A stretch of 64,000 nt of DNA from Burkholderia sp. 4M9327F10. Lineage in GTDB: Bacteria > Pseudomonadota > Gammaproteobacteria > Burkholderiales > Burkholderiaceae. How positions within the stretch are numbered: the stretch's first letter is position 1; the number at the start of each line of letters is the position of its first letter. Where the stretch lies: assembly GCF_005503145.1 (NCBI RefSeq), contig NZ_SCNV01000004.1, positions 186,001 through 250,000 of the forward strand. Direction: 5' to 3'. The notes beneath the pieces are model-generated. The model saw only the letters and a list, made by a program, of their open reading frames with translations, made no database searches and was not told where the DNA came from. Position numbers and translations under genes: made by a program. This document shows, in pieces, positions 36,302 through 46,265 of the stretch.

Positions 36302-37441
36302 TCACAACTTGCGGGAAATGAGGTCGCGCATGACCTCGCTGGTGCCGCCGTAGATACGCGTGACGCGTGCATCCGCGAAGGCGCGAGCCACTGGATATTC
36401 GAGCATGTAGCCGTAGCCGCCGTGTAGCTGCACCATCTCGTCGAGCGCCTTGCCGAGCGTCTCAGTCGCGAACAGCTTGGCAATCGCGGCTTCTTCCAGT
36501 GTGAGGCGCCGGCGCACGTGCTCGGACAGATAATGGTCGACCATCAAACGCACCGCGATCGTCTGCGCCTTGATGTCGGCGAGCTTGAATTTGGTGTTCT
36601 GGAAGTCCCACACGGTCTGGTTGAATGCCTGGCGCTCCTTCACGTAATTGATCGTGTGTTCGAGACAGGCTTCGAGCTTGGCGGCGGCCCCGAGCGCAAT
36701 CGACAGGCGCTCCTGCGGCAGTTCGGCCATCAGGTAGGCAAAACCCTTGCCCTCTTCGCCGAGCAGGTTTGCGACCGGCACCCGCACGTTGTCGAAGAAG
36801 AGTTCCGCGGTGTCCTGTGCATGCTGGCCGACCTTATCGAGCTTGCGGCCGCGGCGAAAGCCCTCGCGCGTCGCTTCGACCACGATCAGGCTCACGCCAC
36901 GCGAACCGGCGTTCGGATCGGTCTTGCAGACCATGACGATCAGATCGGCGTTCAGGCCGTTGCTGATGAAGGTCTTGCTGCCATTGATCACGTATTCGTC
37001 GCCGTCGCGCACAGCGGTCGTGCGCACCGCCTTCAGGTCACTGCCGGTGCCCGGCTCGGTCATGCCGATGGCAAGGATGTATTCGCCGGAGCAGACCTTA
37101 GGCAGCCAGCGTTGCTTCTGCTCCTCGTTGCCGATGCGTGCGATGTACGGGGCGATGATGTCGGAGTGAACGGCGAAGCCGAGGCCGCTAATGCCGATGG
37201 CATTGATTTCTTCGTTGAGTACCGCGGCATGACCGAAGTCGCCGCCGCCTCCGCCGTATTCGGTGGGCAGGGTAAGGCACAGCAGCCCTTCGCGGCCGGC
37301 TTTCAGCCAGGTCTCGCGATCGACGCAGCCGGCTTTGTCCCACTCGGCCTGCTTCGGCGCACATTCGCGTTCGAGGAAGCGGCGCGCCGTGGTGCGGAGC
37401 ATTTCATGATCGTCGCGAAAGACGGTACGGGTAATGTGCAT
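36302..37441 (-). CDS. acyl-CoA dehydrogenase, LCAD-like
   Basis: 379 residues from MHITRTVFRDDHEMLRTTAR. FAD/acyl motifs MTEPGTGSDLKAVRTTAVRD and INGSKTFISNGLNADLIVMV. The end reads RIYGGTSEVMRDLI: as in human LCAD (PIYGGTNEIMKEL) the Glu found in MCAD at that site is Gly, and the base is more likely the Glu in LEHTINYVKERQAF, aligned to the LCAD helix-G Glu. It oxidises an acyl-CoA to the 2-enoyl-CoA and passes electrons to ETF (etfBA is at 59326-61030). It lies 32 bases upstream of the thiolase gene. Confidence 0.88.
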   Translation of the reverse strand: MHITRTVFRDDHEMLRTTARRFLERECAPKQAEWDKAGCVDRETWLKAGREGLLCLTLPTEYGGGGGDFGHAAVLNEEINAIGISGLGFAVHSDIIAPYIARIGNEEQKQRWLPKVCSGEYILAIGMTEPGTGSDLKAVRTTAVRDGDEYVINGSKTFISNGLNADLIVMVCKTDPNAGSRGVSLIVVEATREGFRRGRKLDKVGQHAQDTAELFFDNVRVPVANLLGEEGKGFAYLMAELPQERLSIALGAAAKLEACLEHTINYVKERQAFNQTVWDFQNTKFKLADIKAQTIAVRLMVDHYLSEHVRRRLTLEEAAIAKLFATETLGKALDEMVQLHGGYGYMLEYPVARAFADARVTRIYGGTSEVMRDLISRKL

Positions 37442-37486
37442 TGCGATTGTCCTGGGTATGAATGGGGCTTCAGTCCCGACCACGGT

Positions 37487-39367
37487 TCATCGTGCGCAGG
37501 CGATATGCGCCGCAGGTTCGGGCTGGTACAACTCATCGATCAGATGTGCGCGCCGCGCTCGGGTGACGGCCTGGTTCACGTAGCCTTTGTCGGCGATCTC
37601 GTTGGCGTCGATGGATGGCGGCTCGGCCATCAGCATCAGGCGTTCGACTGCGACGCTCGCGCCTGCGGCTTGCTGGGCGCGCAGACGTGCGCCCAGCGCG
37701 GCAACGACGAGCGGATGCCGCACCAGCTCTGCCGCCGTGAGGCCCGCGAGCCCGGGCGCGAGGCGCTGGCAGGCGGCCACGTTGGGCCACGCGAGCGCGG
37801 CGAGATAGCCGCGGTCGTGGCCGCAGATCACCGCGTCGCTGATAAGCGGGGCGCATTGCTCGACCAGTGCGAGACGTACCGCCCCGGTCCGCACCCAGGT
37901 GCCGTTGGTCAGCTTGAAATCCTCGACTACGCGGCCGGCGAAAAGCATGCCTTTCGCGGGGTCCTGCGGATCGGCAAGGCGCACCGCGTCACCCAGGCAG
38001 AAATAGCCTTCTTTGTCGAATGCGGCGGTCGTGAGCTCAGGATGCTTGATATAGCCGGCAAAGATGTGGGCGCCGCGCATGCGGATCTCGTAGCGTCCGT
38101 CGTCGCCCTCGGCGGGAACCAGCTTGACTTCTGCGCCCGGCACCGGTGTGCCGAGGTTGCCGAGATGGTCGCCGGCGCGCCCGCAGTAGGTGCCCATTCC
38201 CGTCGTTTCGGTGCAGGCGAGGCCTGTACAGAAGGCGATGCGCTCGCCAACGGTTTGTTGGGCCACGTTCTGGATGCGTTGCCAGATATCGCGAGGCATG
38301 CTCGCGCCGCCGTAGCCGAAGAAGCGTGCATTCGAAAAGAGATTGCGCGCAAGCACCGGGTCGCGTTCGAGTTCGCCTGCGAGTATGGCCCATGCCGACG
38401 GCACGCTGGTGAAGACAGTGGGCGCGACTTCACGCAGGTTGCGCACGGTGCGTTCGATCTGGCCGGGCACCGGCCGGCCATCGTCGATGTAGTGCGTCGC
38501 GCCGAACTGTACCGAGCGCCCGAGGTTCAGCACGCCACCGAGACCGTGATGCCACGGCAGCCAGTCCAGAAACACAGGCTGAGGGTCTTCAAGCCAGCCG
38601 AGGTTGTCCGCGTAATAGGAGGCGACCGCCTGGAAGTTCCCATAGGTGAGGCTGACCCCTTTGGGCAAGCCGGTCGAGCCGGAGGTGAAGAGTGCCCGCA
38701 CCGTGTCTGCCTCGCGGCGTGCCGCGTGCGCCGATGCAGTCGCAGCGCGCCTCTCTGGCGTCAGAACGGTTTCTGCCAGGCTACGCCATGCCACGTGGCC
38801 AGCGGCTGCCCCGTGCACCGCAATGATGGGCGCATCGCGAAGGCCAAGCGCGGCAAGGGCGCGCTCAAAGGCTGCGGTTGTCTGGACGAAGACAGCAGCC
38901 GGCGGTACCAGTTCACGCACGCCTTTGAGGCGGAGGAGGTCTTTGCTCAGCAGGGAATAAGCGGGCGAAACCGGGGCGGTGGGAATCCCGACATACTCCG
39001 CCGCCAGTAACAGCACAGCCTGTTCGATGGAGTTGCCCGAGAGCAGCATGAGTGGCTGGTTCGGGCCCAGACCTAGCTCGAGCAAGCCCGCGGCAACGGA
39101 CTGCACCTGCTGCCATAGCGCGGCCCATGTGAGCGAACGCCACGCGCCCTGTGCGTCACGCTCGCGGAACGCGAAAGTTTCGCCACGGCGTTCCGCCCAG
39201 ATGGGGATGAAATCAGCAAAGCTCTGCTGGCTGATCGCGGGGGGCGGTTTGGCGGAGCGCAGAATCACCGAGCCGTCGGCGCGCCTTTCGACGAGCGTAG
39301 CCGGCTCCGGAAACCGCACTGGACGATACGGTGCGGCGGTAGGTTCACTCGTGGTGAGCGAAGTCAT
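37487..39367 (-). CDS. acyl-CoA synthetase, feruloyl-CoA synthase-like
   Basis: 626 residues from MTSLTTSEPTAAPYRPVRFP. ANL superfamily: P-loop FTSGSTGLPKGVSLTYGN, GYGGASMPRDIWQR, TGLACTETTGMG, the hinge FKLTNGTWVRTG and a late Lys in EIADKGYVNQAV. The YRPVRFPEPATLVERRADGS start, the modified hinge and the C-terminal NEIADKGYVNQ pattern resemble feruloyl-CoA synthases. It activates an acid to its CoA ester at the head of the operon; whether the acid is aromatic or branched-aliphatic is not shown. Confidence 0.8.
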   Translation of the reverse strand: MTSLTTSEPTAAPYRPVRFPEPATLVERRADGSVILRSAKPPPAISQQSFADFIPIWAERRGETFAFRERDAQGAWRSLTWAALWQQVQSVAAGLLELGLGPNQPLMLLSGNSIEQAVLLLAAEYVGIPTAPVSPAYSLLSKDLLRLKGVRELVPPAAVFVQTTAAFERALAALGLRDAPIIAVHGAAAGHVAWRSLAETVLTPERRAATASAHAARREADTVRALFTSGSTGLPKGVSLTYGNFQAVASYYADNLGWLEDPQPVFLDWLPWHHGLGGVLNLGRSVQFGATHYIDDGRPVPGQIERTVRNLREVAPTVFTSVPSAWAILAGELERDPVLARNLFSNARFFGYGGASMPRDIWQRIQNVAQQTVGERIAFCTGLACTETTGMGTYCGRAGDHLGNLGTPVPGAEVKLVPAEGDDGRYEIRMRGAHIFAGYIKHPELTTAAFDKEGYFCLGDAVRLADPQDPAKGMLFAGRVVEDFKLTNGTWVRTGAVRLALVEQCAPLISDAVICGHDRGYLAALAWPNVAACQRLAPGLAGLTAAELVRHPLVVAALGARLRAQQAAGASVAVERLMLMAEPPSIDANEIADKGYVNQAVTRARRAHLIDELYQPEPAAHIACAR

Positions 39368-39558
39368 TGCGCTGTGTCTCCTGGGCTTTGGTGAGCGCGA
39401 TGCCGCGCAGCCGCGTCTGGTTTTGTGGGCGTGTTCGTCTGCGCAAAAGGAACCGCGCCCAGACGGACTCGCCATACGTTGAGATCAAGAATAGTCGTTT
39501 GCCGGCGCGCCGAAACCACCCAAGGTGGGTGGCGCGGGTGCGAGTAGAGTGGAAAGCG

Positions 39559-39586
39559 GCCCCGTTGCGGTTGCCGGCAACGGGGC
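39559..39586 (-). terminator. hairpin after the MalT-type regulator
   Basis: GCCCCGTTGC (39559-39568) and GCAACGGGGC (39577-39586) are a perfect 10-bp repeat. On the minus strand it starts 37 bases after the regulator's stop and is followed by CTTTCC rather than a T tract; it separates the regulator from the catabolic operon. The rest of 39368-39622 holds no gene and should contain the operon promoter. Confidence 0.55.
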
Positions 39587-39622
39587 GTGCGCTGCTGTCA
39601 GCCGTGGAATCTTTCCGCAGGG

Positions 39623-42463
39623 CTAGCGATTGCCGGACGCGTCGTCCGTCGAGGTGGGAGCGCCGAGTTCGAGATCGCGCACGCGCGCCACGGCCTCGTC
39701 GCGGCTCGACACGCCGAGCTTGCCGTAGATATTTTTCAGATGCCACTTCACCGTTTCAGGCGAGATGCCGAGCGTGCGCGCGATCTTCTTGTTCGGCAGC
39801 GCCTGCGCGAGCAGCCCGACCACCCGGGCTTCGCGCTCACTGAGCGCCTCGGCGCCGGTCGCAGCGCTGCGCGGCGCAGCCTGTCCGGCGGCCGCAAGCG
39901 CATCCCCAGCGGTGCGTTGCTGGGCCGATTGAAGGCGGCTCACGTAAAAGGAGAGCACCGGATCAGGCGGTTCATTTTCCGCCACCCGGTTGATCAGGCC
40001 GAGCGCGCCCGGGGCGGCGTCGAGCAGGCTGCGTACAAGGCCGAGCTTGTGGCCGCTGCGCAGCGCCGCGAGCACGTTCAGGCGTGCTGCGTCGCCGCGG
40101 CCGCGGCGCAGGTCGGCCAGCGCGCTCTGTATGCGCAGGGTAGCGACCTGCCGCTGCCAGCCGCGCTCCTCGCAAAGCGCGATCAGCGGAGGCAGGCGCG
40201 CGGCTGCGCCTTCGAAGTCCTCATGCGCGATGCACCAGTCGATCTGCGCGTGCTTTGCCAGCATCCCGACTTCGGCGAGCGTGCTGGGCCGTGTAGCCGG
40301 AATGCGAACGCTCATCGCATCGAGCCGCGCGAGACAGGCCTCTGCCGCATCGAACTGGCCGCCGAGCAGGTGCCGGTGAACCTGCTCGGCGAGGCTGTTG
40401 GCGACGAGCCGTTGCAGACCGTGATGGGTTGCGTACTCTTCGAGACGTTCCAGGTAAGCGAATGCATCGAGCCGGTGACCTGCCAGCCAGTGGACAGAGG
40501 ACAGCACCGTGAGCACACGCAGCACGGAGTCGGGTATGGAGACGCGCTCCAGCACGTCTACGCGATCTTCGAGGAGCTTGCGCGCGGCGTCCAGATCGTT
40601 GAATTCGTACAGCACTTCGCCAAGCAGTGCCGCGGCAAAGCACGCGGCTTCGGCTGCTGCACTGCCGCGCGGGTCGGCCTGGAACAGCACGTCGCGGCTG
40701 ATGCGCTCGACCTGCACGAATTTTCCCTCCAGCGCGTAACTGAAACCTGTCATGCAGCGTCCGTTGAGTGTGCCGCCCGAGGTGCCGACGAGCGGCGCTC
40801 CATCCATCAGGATTGCCGGCGCGTCGAGCTGAATGCGCCGGGCATGCTCGTACTCGCTGCGCCGCATGTAGATCCACGAAAGCAGGTTGTTGCGGCTGCC
40901 TATGGCGTATCCGTCCACTCCATCCGGCGCATGCAGCAAGTCCGGCAGCACCGCCAGCGCGGCATCGGGATCGTCCCGCTGCACGGCAAGCGCCGCCTTT
41001 AACAAGGCGAGGCGATAGTGCGACGCGCTGTCCGCATCTGGCGTTTCAGCTTCAAGACGCGTAATGCCGGCGGCACACGCGTCGAATTCGCGGGCGTACA
41101 GATGCAGGTGCAGCATCCACAGACGAAGGGCAATGCGCGCCTGAATTTCGGCGACGGGCAGCAGGCGGATCAGGCGCACCAGCTCGCGCAGGTCACCGCG
41201 GATCTGCATGGTGCGGGCGATGCGTTCGACGAGATCGGCGGCGGCAGCCGCTTCTCCGGCGAGCAGCGCATGGCGCACCGCCTCATCGGGGTGGCCGTGA
41301 TCGCGAAACCAGAGCCATGCGGTGTGATGCACTTCGCGCTGGTGCAATTCGCTGCGCGCGCGAAATCGCTCCAGCAGCGTCTCGCGGAACAGGGGATTGA
41401 GGCGGTACCACGTTTCGCTGCCGGAACGCCCGGCGGGCGCAATGAAGAGATTTTCGCTTTCGAGCCGCACCAGTAGCGCCAGCACTTCTTCGGCCCGCTG
41501 CGCATCGCCGACGAGCGCCACGCACAGAGGCGCGCACACGCGCGCGCAGGTCGCCATGCGGATCAACAGTTCGACTTCGGACGGCGAGAGGCGTGACAGC
41601 ACCTCGCGCTCAAAATATTCGGCGAAGGCGCGCGCGTCCTGCAGGTAGATTTGCGTGTGCGCCAGCGACTCGGCAGGCGTGCTCCCGGCGACGCCCGGCT
41701 TGCGCCGTTTCAGGCGCATCGCAAACAGTTGCAGACCCGCGACCCAGCCGTCGGTCATCTCATGCATCTGGCGGGCGTCGCGTGCGCTGATGCTGCCAAG
41801 CTGGGCCTTGAGGAACGCTTCCGATTCGGCTGCGGTAAAACGCAAATCGCGCATGTCGAGTTCAAGTACGAGCCCCTGGTCACGCAGCCGGCCGAGCGAC
41901 AGCGGCATGGCCGCGCGCGACACCAGTGCGATGTGCAGGTTGGCCGGCGCGTAGTCAAGCAGCCACTGCAGCGCCTCATGGCAACGCGCGTTGCTGATGT
42001 GATGCAGATCGTCGAGTACCAGCACGATGTCGGCACCATGGCTGGCAATGCCGCGTACCAGCGCGATTACCGTACGTTCGACGACTTCGTCGTCTGTGCC
42101 GCGGCCGCCAAGCAGCGCGGCTTCCTGGCAGATTGCCGGCGCCACCTGCGCGAGACTGGCGATCACATGGTCAAGACAGAGCGTGAGGTCGTTGTCGTCT
42201 GGCGCCAGCGTCAGCCACGCTATCTCAAAACCGAGCGGCAGCAATGCTTCGCGCCATGCTGCGAGTGTGGAGGTCTTGCCGCAGCCAGCCGGCCCCTGCA
42301 TGACGATGCAACGCTTGCGCCGCGCCTCCAGTAGCTGGGTCAGCAGGCGCTCGCGCGCAACGATGCGGGTTGCGCTGCGCGGCGGGTTCAGTCTGGACTC
42401 CGCTTTACCGGGAGCGTCCTGCTGCGGCTGGCCTGCGTCGACGGAAAGGATCTTTTGCGGCAT
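39623..42463 (-). CDS. MalT/AlkS-type LuxR-family ATP-dependent regulator
   Basis: 946 residues. STAND-type NTPase with Walker A GPAGCGKT (57-64), ILVLDD-type Walker B ([12 protein letters not shown]) and the MalT-like [20 protein letters not shown] segment; a long helical, TPR-like middle; and a C-terminal LuxR HTH ([20 protein letters not shown] ... [17 protein letters not shown]). In this family an inducer and ATP drive oligomerisation and activation. It sits between the catabolic operon (same strand) and a divergent porin, and could control both. Confidence 0.9.
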   Translation of the reverse strand: MPQKILSVDAGQPQQDAPGKAESRLNPPRSATRIVARERLLTQLLEARRKRCIVMQGPAGCGKTSTLAAWREALLPLGFEIAWLTLAPDDNDLTLCLDHVIASLAQVAPAICQEAALLGGRGTDDEVVERTVIALVRGIASHGADIVLVLDDLHHISNARCHEALQWLLDYAPANLHIALVSRAAMPLSLGRLRDQGLVLELDMRDLRFTAAESEAFLKAQLGSISARDARQMHEMTDGWVAGLQLFAMRLKRRKPGVAGSTPAESLAHTQIYLQDARAFAEYFEREVLSRLSPSEVELLIRMATCARVCAPLCVALVGDAQRAEEVLALLVRLESENLFIAPAGRSGSETWYRLNPLFRETLLERFRARSELHQREVHHTAWLWFRDHGHPDEAVRHALLAGEAAAAADLVERIARTMQIRGDLRELVRLIRLLPVAEIQARIALRLWMLHLHLYAREFDACAAGITRLEAETPDADSASHYRLALLKAALAVQRDDPDAALAVLPDLLHAPDGVDGYAIGSRNNLLSWIYMRRSEYEHARRIQLDAPAILMDGAPLVGTSGGTLNGRCMTGFSYALEGKFVQVERISRDVLFQADPRGSAAAEAACFAAALLGEVLYEFNDLDAARKLLEDRVDVLERVSIPDSVLRVLTVLSSVHWLAGHRLDAFAYLERLEEYATHHGLQRLVANSLAEQVHRHLLGGQFDAAEACLARLDAMSVRIPATRPSTLAEVGMLAKHAQIDWCIAHEDFEGAAARLPPLIALCEERGWQRQVATLRIQSALADLRRGRGDAARLNVLAALRSGHKLGLVRSLLDAAPGALGLINRVAENEPPDPVLSFYVSRLQSAQQRTAGDALAAAGQAAPRSAATGAEALSEREARVVGLLAQALPNKKIARTLGISPETVKWHLKNIYGKLGVSSRDEAVARVRDLELGAPTSTDDASGNR

Positions 42464-42893
42464 GGTGACTTGCGCCTTACGCCAATGACGCTGCGCTGCG
42501 TGGGCAGCGTCCGTGATGATCGATCCATTTTAACCGGCACGATACCCTTCCCGGAGTCAGTGCGATTCCCGATCAGCGGTTATCGCGCTCGCACAGGCAA
42601 ATGCCTGTCAGACCGCACGAGGCAGACGGCACGAGCGCCTTCGTGCCAGGCGCGGCCCCCGCCGCACCGCATGTGCAGCCCCTCGACGCGGTGCCGCACG
42701 CTGCCGCCGATCCTGCTGCGAGCGTCCGGGTATTCCCGTCCCCCCTCCGTAAGGGTAGGTGAGCGGCAATCCCCTCCCTGCAATATGGCCATGCAACGCA
42801 ACCATTTCAAAGTGCGAGTTGCGAGGCCCGCGTCTGTCCGAACTTGCGCCACCGCGGTCCGTGGGATCAGCAAAACATAAACAGGAGACATGC
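42464..42893. promoter_or_regulatory. 430-base regulator/porin intergenic region with CCCCTCC repeats
   Basis: No gene is seen. CCCCTCC occurs at 42742-42748 and 42771-42777 (29-base pitch, same orientation); on the minus strand these read GGAGGGG, resembling the purine-rich GGGGAKGAGG sites of MalT. They lie ~120-150 bases before the porin ATG. A possible operator, not proven. Confidence 0.35.
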
Positions 42894-44057
42894 ATGCGGT
42901 TGATCTGTAAGGGTATCTGCGGAACTAGCTTGATTCTTGCCGCTGGCGGGGCCGCTGCACAGTCGAGCGTGACGCTATACGGCGTAGCCGACACGTTCGT
43001 CCAATATCTCCATAATGGTGGAAATCATTCGTTTTCCGAAAGAAGCGGTGGTTCGACAGGTTCGCAGTTTGGTCTGAAGGGAAATGAGGATCTGGGGAAT
43101 GGGCTCAAAGCGGTGTTCGATGTCGAGAGCGGCTTTAACGTCAACAACGGCACGTTATTCGCGGACACCACAACACTGTTCTACCGCCAGTCCTGGGTTG
43201 GCCTGAAAGACGATACCTATGGCGCGCTGACTTTCGGGCGTCAATATCAGCCCAGTTTCTGGGCCGTGTATTTCAGCGATCCGTTCCGTGGCAACGAAGT
43301 CCTGTCACCGCTCGCGGCGGCTGACCTGGCGGGGATCACCGACAAAGCCACGCTTGCGACCCAATACATCTCCGGGCGCACCAGCAATGCGATCGTCTAC
43401 ACCTCGCCGGATATGCGGGGCGTGCACGTGTACGCGATGTATGCACTGCCCGCCACGGTGACGCAGCCGCTACCGGTCACAAGCGGCAATATGCTCGATC
43501 TCGCCGCCAACTACTCGGGCTATGGCTTCTACGCGGGCCTTGGCTATCAGTTCCAGCATGGTGCGAAGGAAACGGCGCCTCTCGTACCCGCCATGCCGAA
43601 CCTTTTGACGACCTTCAGTCTGGTGGCCACGGAGCATTTCACGAGCGCACTCGCTTATCGCTGGGGCATCGTGAACTTCCAGTTCAACTATACGTATAAC
43701 AAGCCGAACGATGTACCGGCTGATGCAGTGGTCGCGATCACGCCCGCTACCAAGGTGCCGCTGTCGACGTTCGTACACGCGTTCAGCATCATGCAACTGG
43801 GAGCGACGATTCAGGCAACGGCTGTGGATACCGTGGAGATCGCCGCGATCGAACGTGATGTACGTGGTGTCCACGACAACACGCCGGGTGTCCAGGTGGG
43901 CGTCGATCACAACATCTCGAAGCGCACCAGCTTTTACATGCGCGCGGGCTACTTCAAGAACAACGGCAGCGCCACCATGAGCTGGCCGGGCGTGACGGGT
44001 GTAACGGCCGGCTCGAAACAGGTGCTTGCGGTGCTCGGGATGACGCATCGCTTCTAG
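42894..44057 (+). CDS. gram-negative porin (Burkholderia-type)
   Basis: 387 residues from MRLICKGICGTSLILAAGGA with ACAGGAGAC upstream. Signal peptide followed by QSSVTLYGVADTFVQYLHN, the start typical of 16-stranded beta-proteobacterial porins; GGSTGSQFGLKGNEDLGNGL, FYRQSWVGLKDDTYGALTFG and the C-terminal Phe (VLGMTHRF) that directs outer-membrane assembly are present. In this context it probably admits the substrate of the adjacent pathway. Confidence 0.95.
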   Translation: MRLICKGICGTSLILAAGGAAAQSSVTLYGVADTFVQYLHNGGNHSFSERSGGSTGSQFGLKGNEDLGNGLKAVFDVESGFNVNNGTLFADTTTLFYRQSWVGLKDDTYGALTFGRQYQPSFWAVYFSDPFRGNEVLSPLAAADLAGITDKATLATQYISGRTSNAIVYTSPDMRGVHVYAMYALPATVTQPLPVTSGNMLDLAANYSGYGFYAGLGYQFQHGAKETAPLVPAMPNLLTTFSLVATEHFTSALAYRWGIVNFQFNYTYNKPNDVPADAVVAITPATKVPLSTFVHAFSIMQLGATIQATAVDTVEIAAIERDVRGVHDNTPGVQVGVDHNISKRTSFYMRAGYFKNNGSATMSWPGVTGVTAGSKQVLAVLGMTHRF

Positions 44058-44153
44058 AGCGCATTGTTTCGCGATCCAGTTGGGCGGTTCAAGCTGGCGT
44101 CGCGGTGCCGGCAAGCCGTTTCATGGCAAAAATTACTATGGGTGGATGATCGA

Positions 44154-44501
44154 ATGAAAACGAGTCTGTGTATCCGGCTTTTTGGTAGTGTCTTTATCGC
44201 GCTGGTTACCTTTAGCGCATTCGCGCAGGGAGGCGATACATCGTCGGCGGCGGCCGCCGCCGTATCCGGCCCGAAAGCGGCAAAGGCTGCCAATCGTGCA
44301 TTGCAGAGGGATGTGGTGCGTGCGTTGAGCCGGACCAAAGGCCTGCGCAGCAGCGCAATTACAGTGCGGGCCAACGGCGGTGCGGTGACGCTGGAAGGCA
44401 CGGTGCCGGAGGAGTCGCAGATGGAACTGGCCACGCATGCTGCTGAAGCCGTACCGGGCGTGGTTTCGGTAAAAAATATGTTGACCTTGTCGACGCTTTA
44501 G
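44154..44501 (+). CDS. BON-domain exported protein
   Basis: 115 residues from MKTSLCIRLFGSVFIALVTF (GGTGGA upstream). Signal peptide to about AFA, then one BON domain: LQRDVVRALSRTKGLRSSAI, VRANGGAVTLEGTVPEES and AEAVPGVVSVKNMLTL. BON proteins bind phospholipid or membrane in the periplasm (OsmY-like). It follows the porin by 96 bases on the same strand and converges on pqiB. Confidence 0.8.
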   Translation: MKTSLCIRLFGSVFIALVTFSAFAQGGDTSSAAAAAVSGPKAAKAANRALQRDVVRALSRTKGLRSSAITVRANGGAVTLEGTVPEESQMELATHAAEAVPGVVSVKNMLTLSTL

Positions 44502-44567
44502 GAAGCGTGTTCCGAAGAGAGCGTCATAACGCTCTTCTGGTAGGCAGCGGAGAATGCCTGATGGATC

Positions 44568-46187
44568 TCAAGGCCTGTCTCCCGGCTTGCCGCGCAGCAG
44601 CGACTCAGGATGGCGCTCCAGATAGTCTGATAATGCATTGAGCGATTGTAGTGTGCGCGTGAGTTCCTGTAACGCCTCATGTACATCGGATTGCATTGGC
44701 GAGTCCTGCTGCAGTGTCGCCTGAGCCGAGCTGAAGGTCTGCTGTGCGCTTGCCAGCGTATCGCGCGCCTGCGGGAGGACCTCGGTATTGAGTTGCGCAA
44801 ACAGCTTGTCTGCGTTCTTCAGCGAGTTGTTGAGGTTCTGGCCGAGCTGATCGAACGGGATCTGATCGAGCTTCCTCGCGATGTCGGCCACCTGAACCTG
44901 CAATGCATCGAGCGTGTTCGGAATGGTTGGTAGTTCTACCGGATCGCGCGTGAGGTCGAGAGAGGCGGGGGCCGCATTCGGGAAGATATCCAGCGCGATG
45001 TACAACTGCCCCGTGAGCAGGTTGCCGGTGCGCAACTGGCCACGCAAGCCACGCGCAACGAGGCGTTGCAGGATCGCGTGGCTGGCCTCGGTCTGGGGCT
45101 GCGGAACCGCTGCGTTGTGAATTCGTCTTCTCAGCCGGTCGGGATACACCTCGACCGTCACTGGCATCGTGAACGTATGCGTCTGCGGATCGTAGTCGAC
45201 CCCGATGTCGGTTACCTGGCCGAGCACGATGCCGCGGAAGTCGATCGGCGCGCCCACCGACAAGCCGCGCAGCGACTGATTGAAGTTCATCACCATGCGC
45301 ACGGCGATTCCATCGGGCGTGCGCATGGCGTCGGCCTGATCGGCGCCCAGGCGGAAGCTCATGCCTTCCTGGGCCTGTTCGCCAACCGGTTGGCCGGGCG
45401 GCGACTCGAACGCGAGACCGCCGACCACGATCGACGCGAGCGACTGTGTATTGACGACAAAGCCACTCGAATCGAGCCGCAGGTCGACACCGCTTGCATG
45501 CCACCAGCGCGAGTTGGTGCCGACGTACTGATCGTATGGCGCATTGACGAACACCTGAATCGTGACGCCCGTGCCGTCCTTGTCGAGCGAGAAGCCGACT
45601 ACCTGGCCGACCTGAACGCGCCGGTAAAAGATAGGCGAGCCGATGTCTACCGAGCCGAGCGAATCGCCATGCAGCGTGTAGCGGTGGCCCTTCTGGTCGC
45701 CTGTCACCGCGGGTGGCGTTTCGAGACCGGTGAAGCCAGCTTGCGTTTCCTTTGAATGGCCCGCATCCGCCCCAATGTAGGCGCCTGAGAGCAGGGTGCC
45801 GAGGCCGCTTACGCCGCTCACGCCTACGCGTGGCCGGACCACCCAGAAGCGCGTGTCCTTGACGGCAAACTTCGCGCCCTGCTTGCTTAGCTGGACATGA
45901 ATTTCCACGTGCGAGAGGTCATCCGATAAGGCGATAGCCTTTACGTAGCCGATGTCGACGTCCTTGTACTTGACCTGCGTTTTGCCGGACTCGAGGCCTT
46001 CCGCGGTGTTGAAACTGATGGTGATTTCCGGCCCTTTGCCACTGACCGACCTGACGGCGAGCGCAATGCCTATCAATGCGGCGAGCAACGGAATCAGCCA
46101 CACCAGCGAAGGCAACCAGCGGCGGCTGGGTTTGATCTCCGGCTCGGGAATCTCCGGGGGGACGATCGGGCCTGGAGGGCTATTCAT
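44568..46187 (-). CDS. PqiB-like MCE protein
   Basis: 539 residues. One N-terminal helix (LPSLVWLIPLLAALIGIALA), then three MCE/MlaD repeats starting about residues 50 (GPEITISFNTAEGLESGKTQ), 165 (RYTLHGDSLGSVDIGSPIFY) and 290 (GIAVRMVMNFNQSLRGLSVG), then a long coiled-coil C-terminus (LDALQVQVADIARKLDQIPF...). This is PqiB, which forms a periplasm-spanning lipid-transport tube. The usual partners pqiA and pqiC are not in this window, so the gene is an orphan copy here. Confidence 0.85.
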   Translation of the reverse strand: MNSPPGPIVPPEIPEPEIKPSRRWLPSLVWLIPLLAALIGIALAVRSVSGKGPEITISFNTAEGLESGKTQVKYKDVDIGYVKAIALSDDLSHVEIHVQLSKQGAKFAVKDTRFWVVRPRVGVSGVSGLGTLLSGAYIGADAGHSKETQAGFTGLETPPAVTGDQKGHRYTLHGDSLGSVDIGSPIFYRRVQVGQVVGFSLDKDGTGVTIQVFVNAPYDQYVGTNSRWWHASGVDLRLDSSGFVVNTQSLASIVVGGLAFESPPGQPVGEQAQEGMSFRLGADQADAMRTPDGIAVRMVMNFNQSLRGLSVGAPIDFRGIVLGQVTDIGVDYDPQTHTFTMPVTVEVYPDRLRRRIHNAAVPQPQTEASHAILQRLVARGLRGQLRTGNLLTGQLYIALDIFPNAAPASLDLTRDPVELPTIPNTLDALQVQVADIARKLDQIPFDQLGQNLNNSLKNADKLFAQLNTEVLPQARDTLASAQQTFSSAQATLQQDSPMQSDVHEALQELTRTLQSLNALSDYLERHPESLLRGKPGDRP

Positions 46188-46265
46188 GGCGGACGGCCTG
46201 CATCAGGCTTCGACGCGCTTGAGCCGGCACGTGCGGTTATGGGTTCTCACGCTGCGCCACCCGCA

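Noticed and set aside
36518..39010. 830-codon plus-strand open frame across the acyl-CoA dehydrogenase and ligase genes
   Set aside because: Antisense shadow; both minus-strand genes have intact catalytic motifs, while this frame has none.
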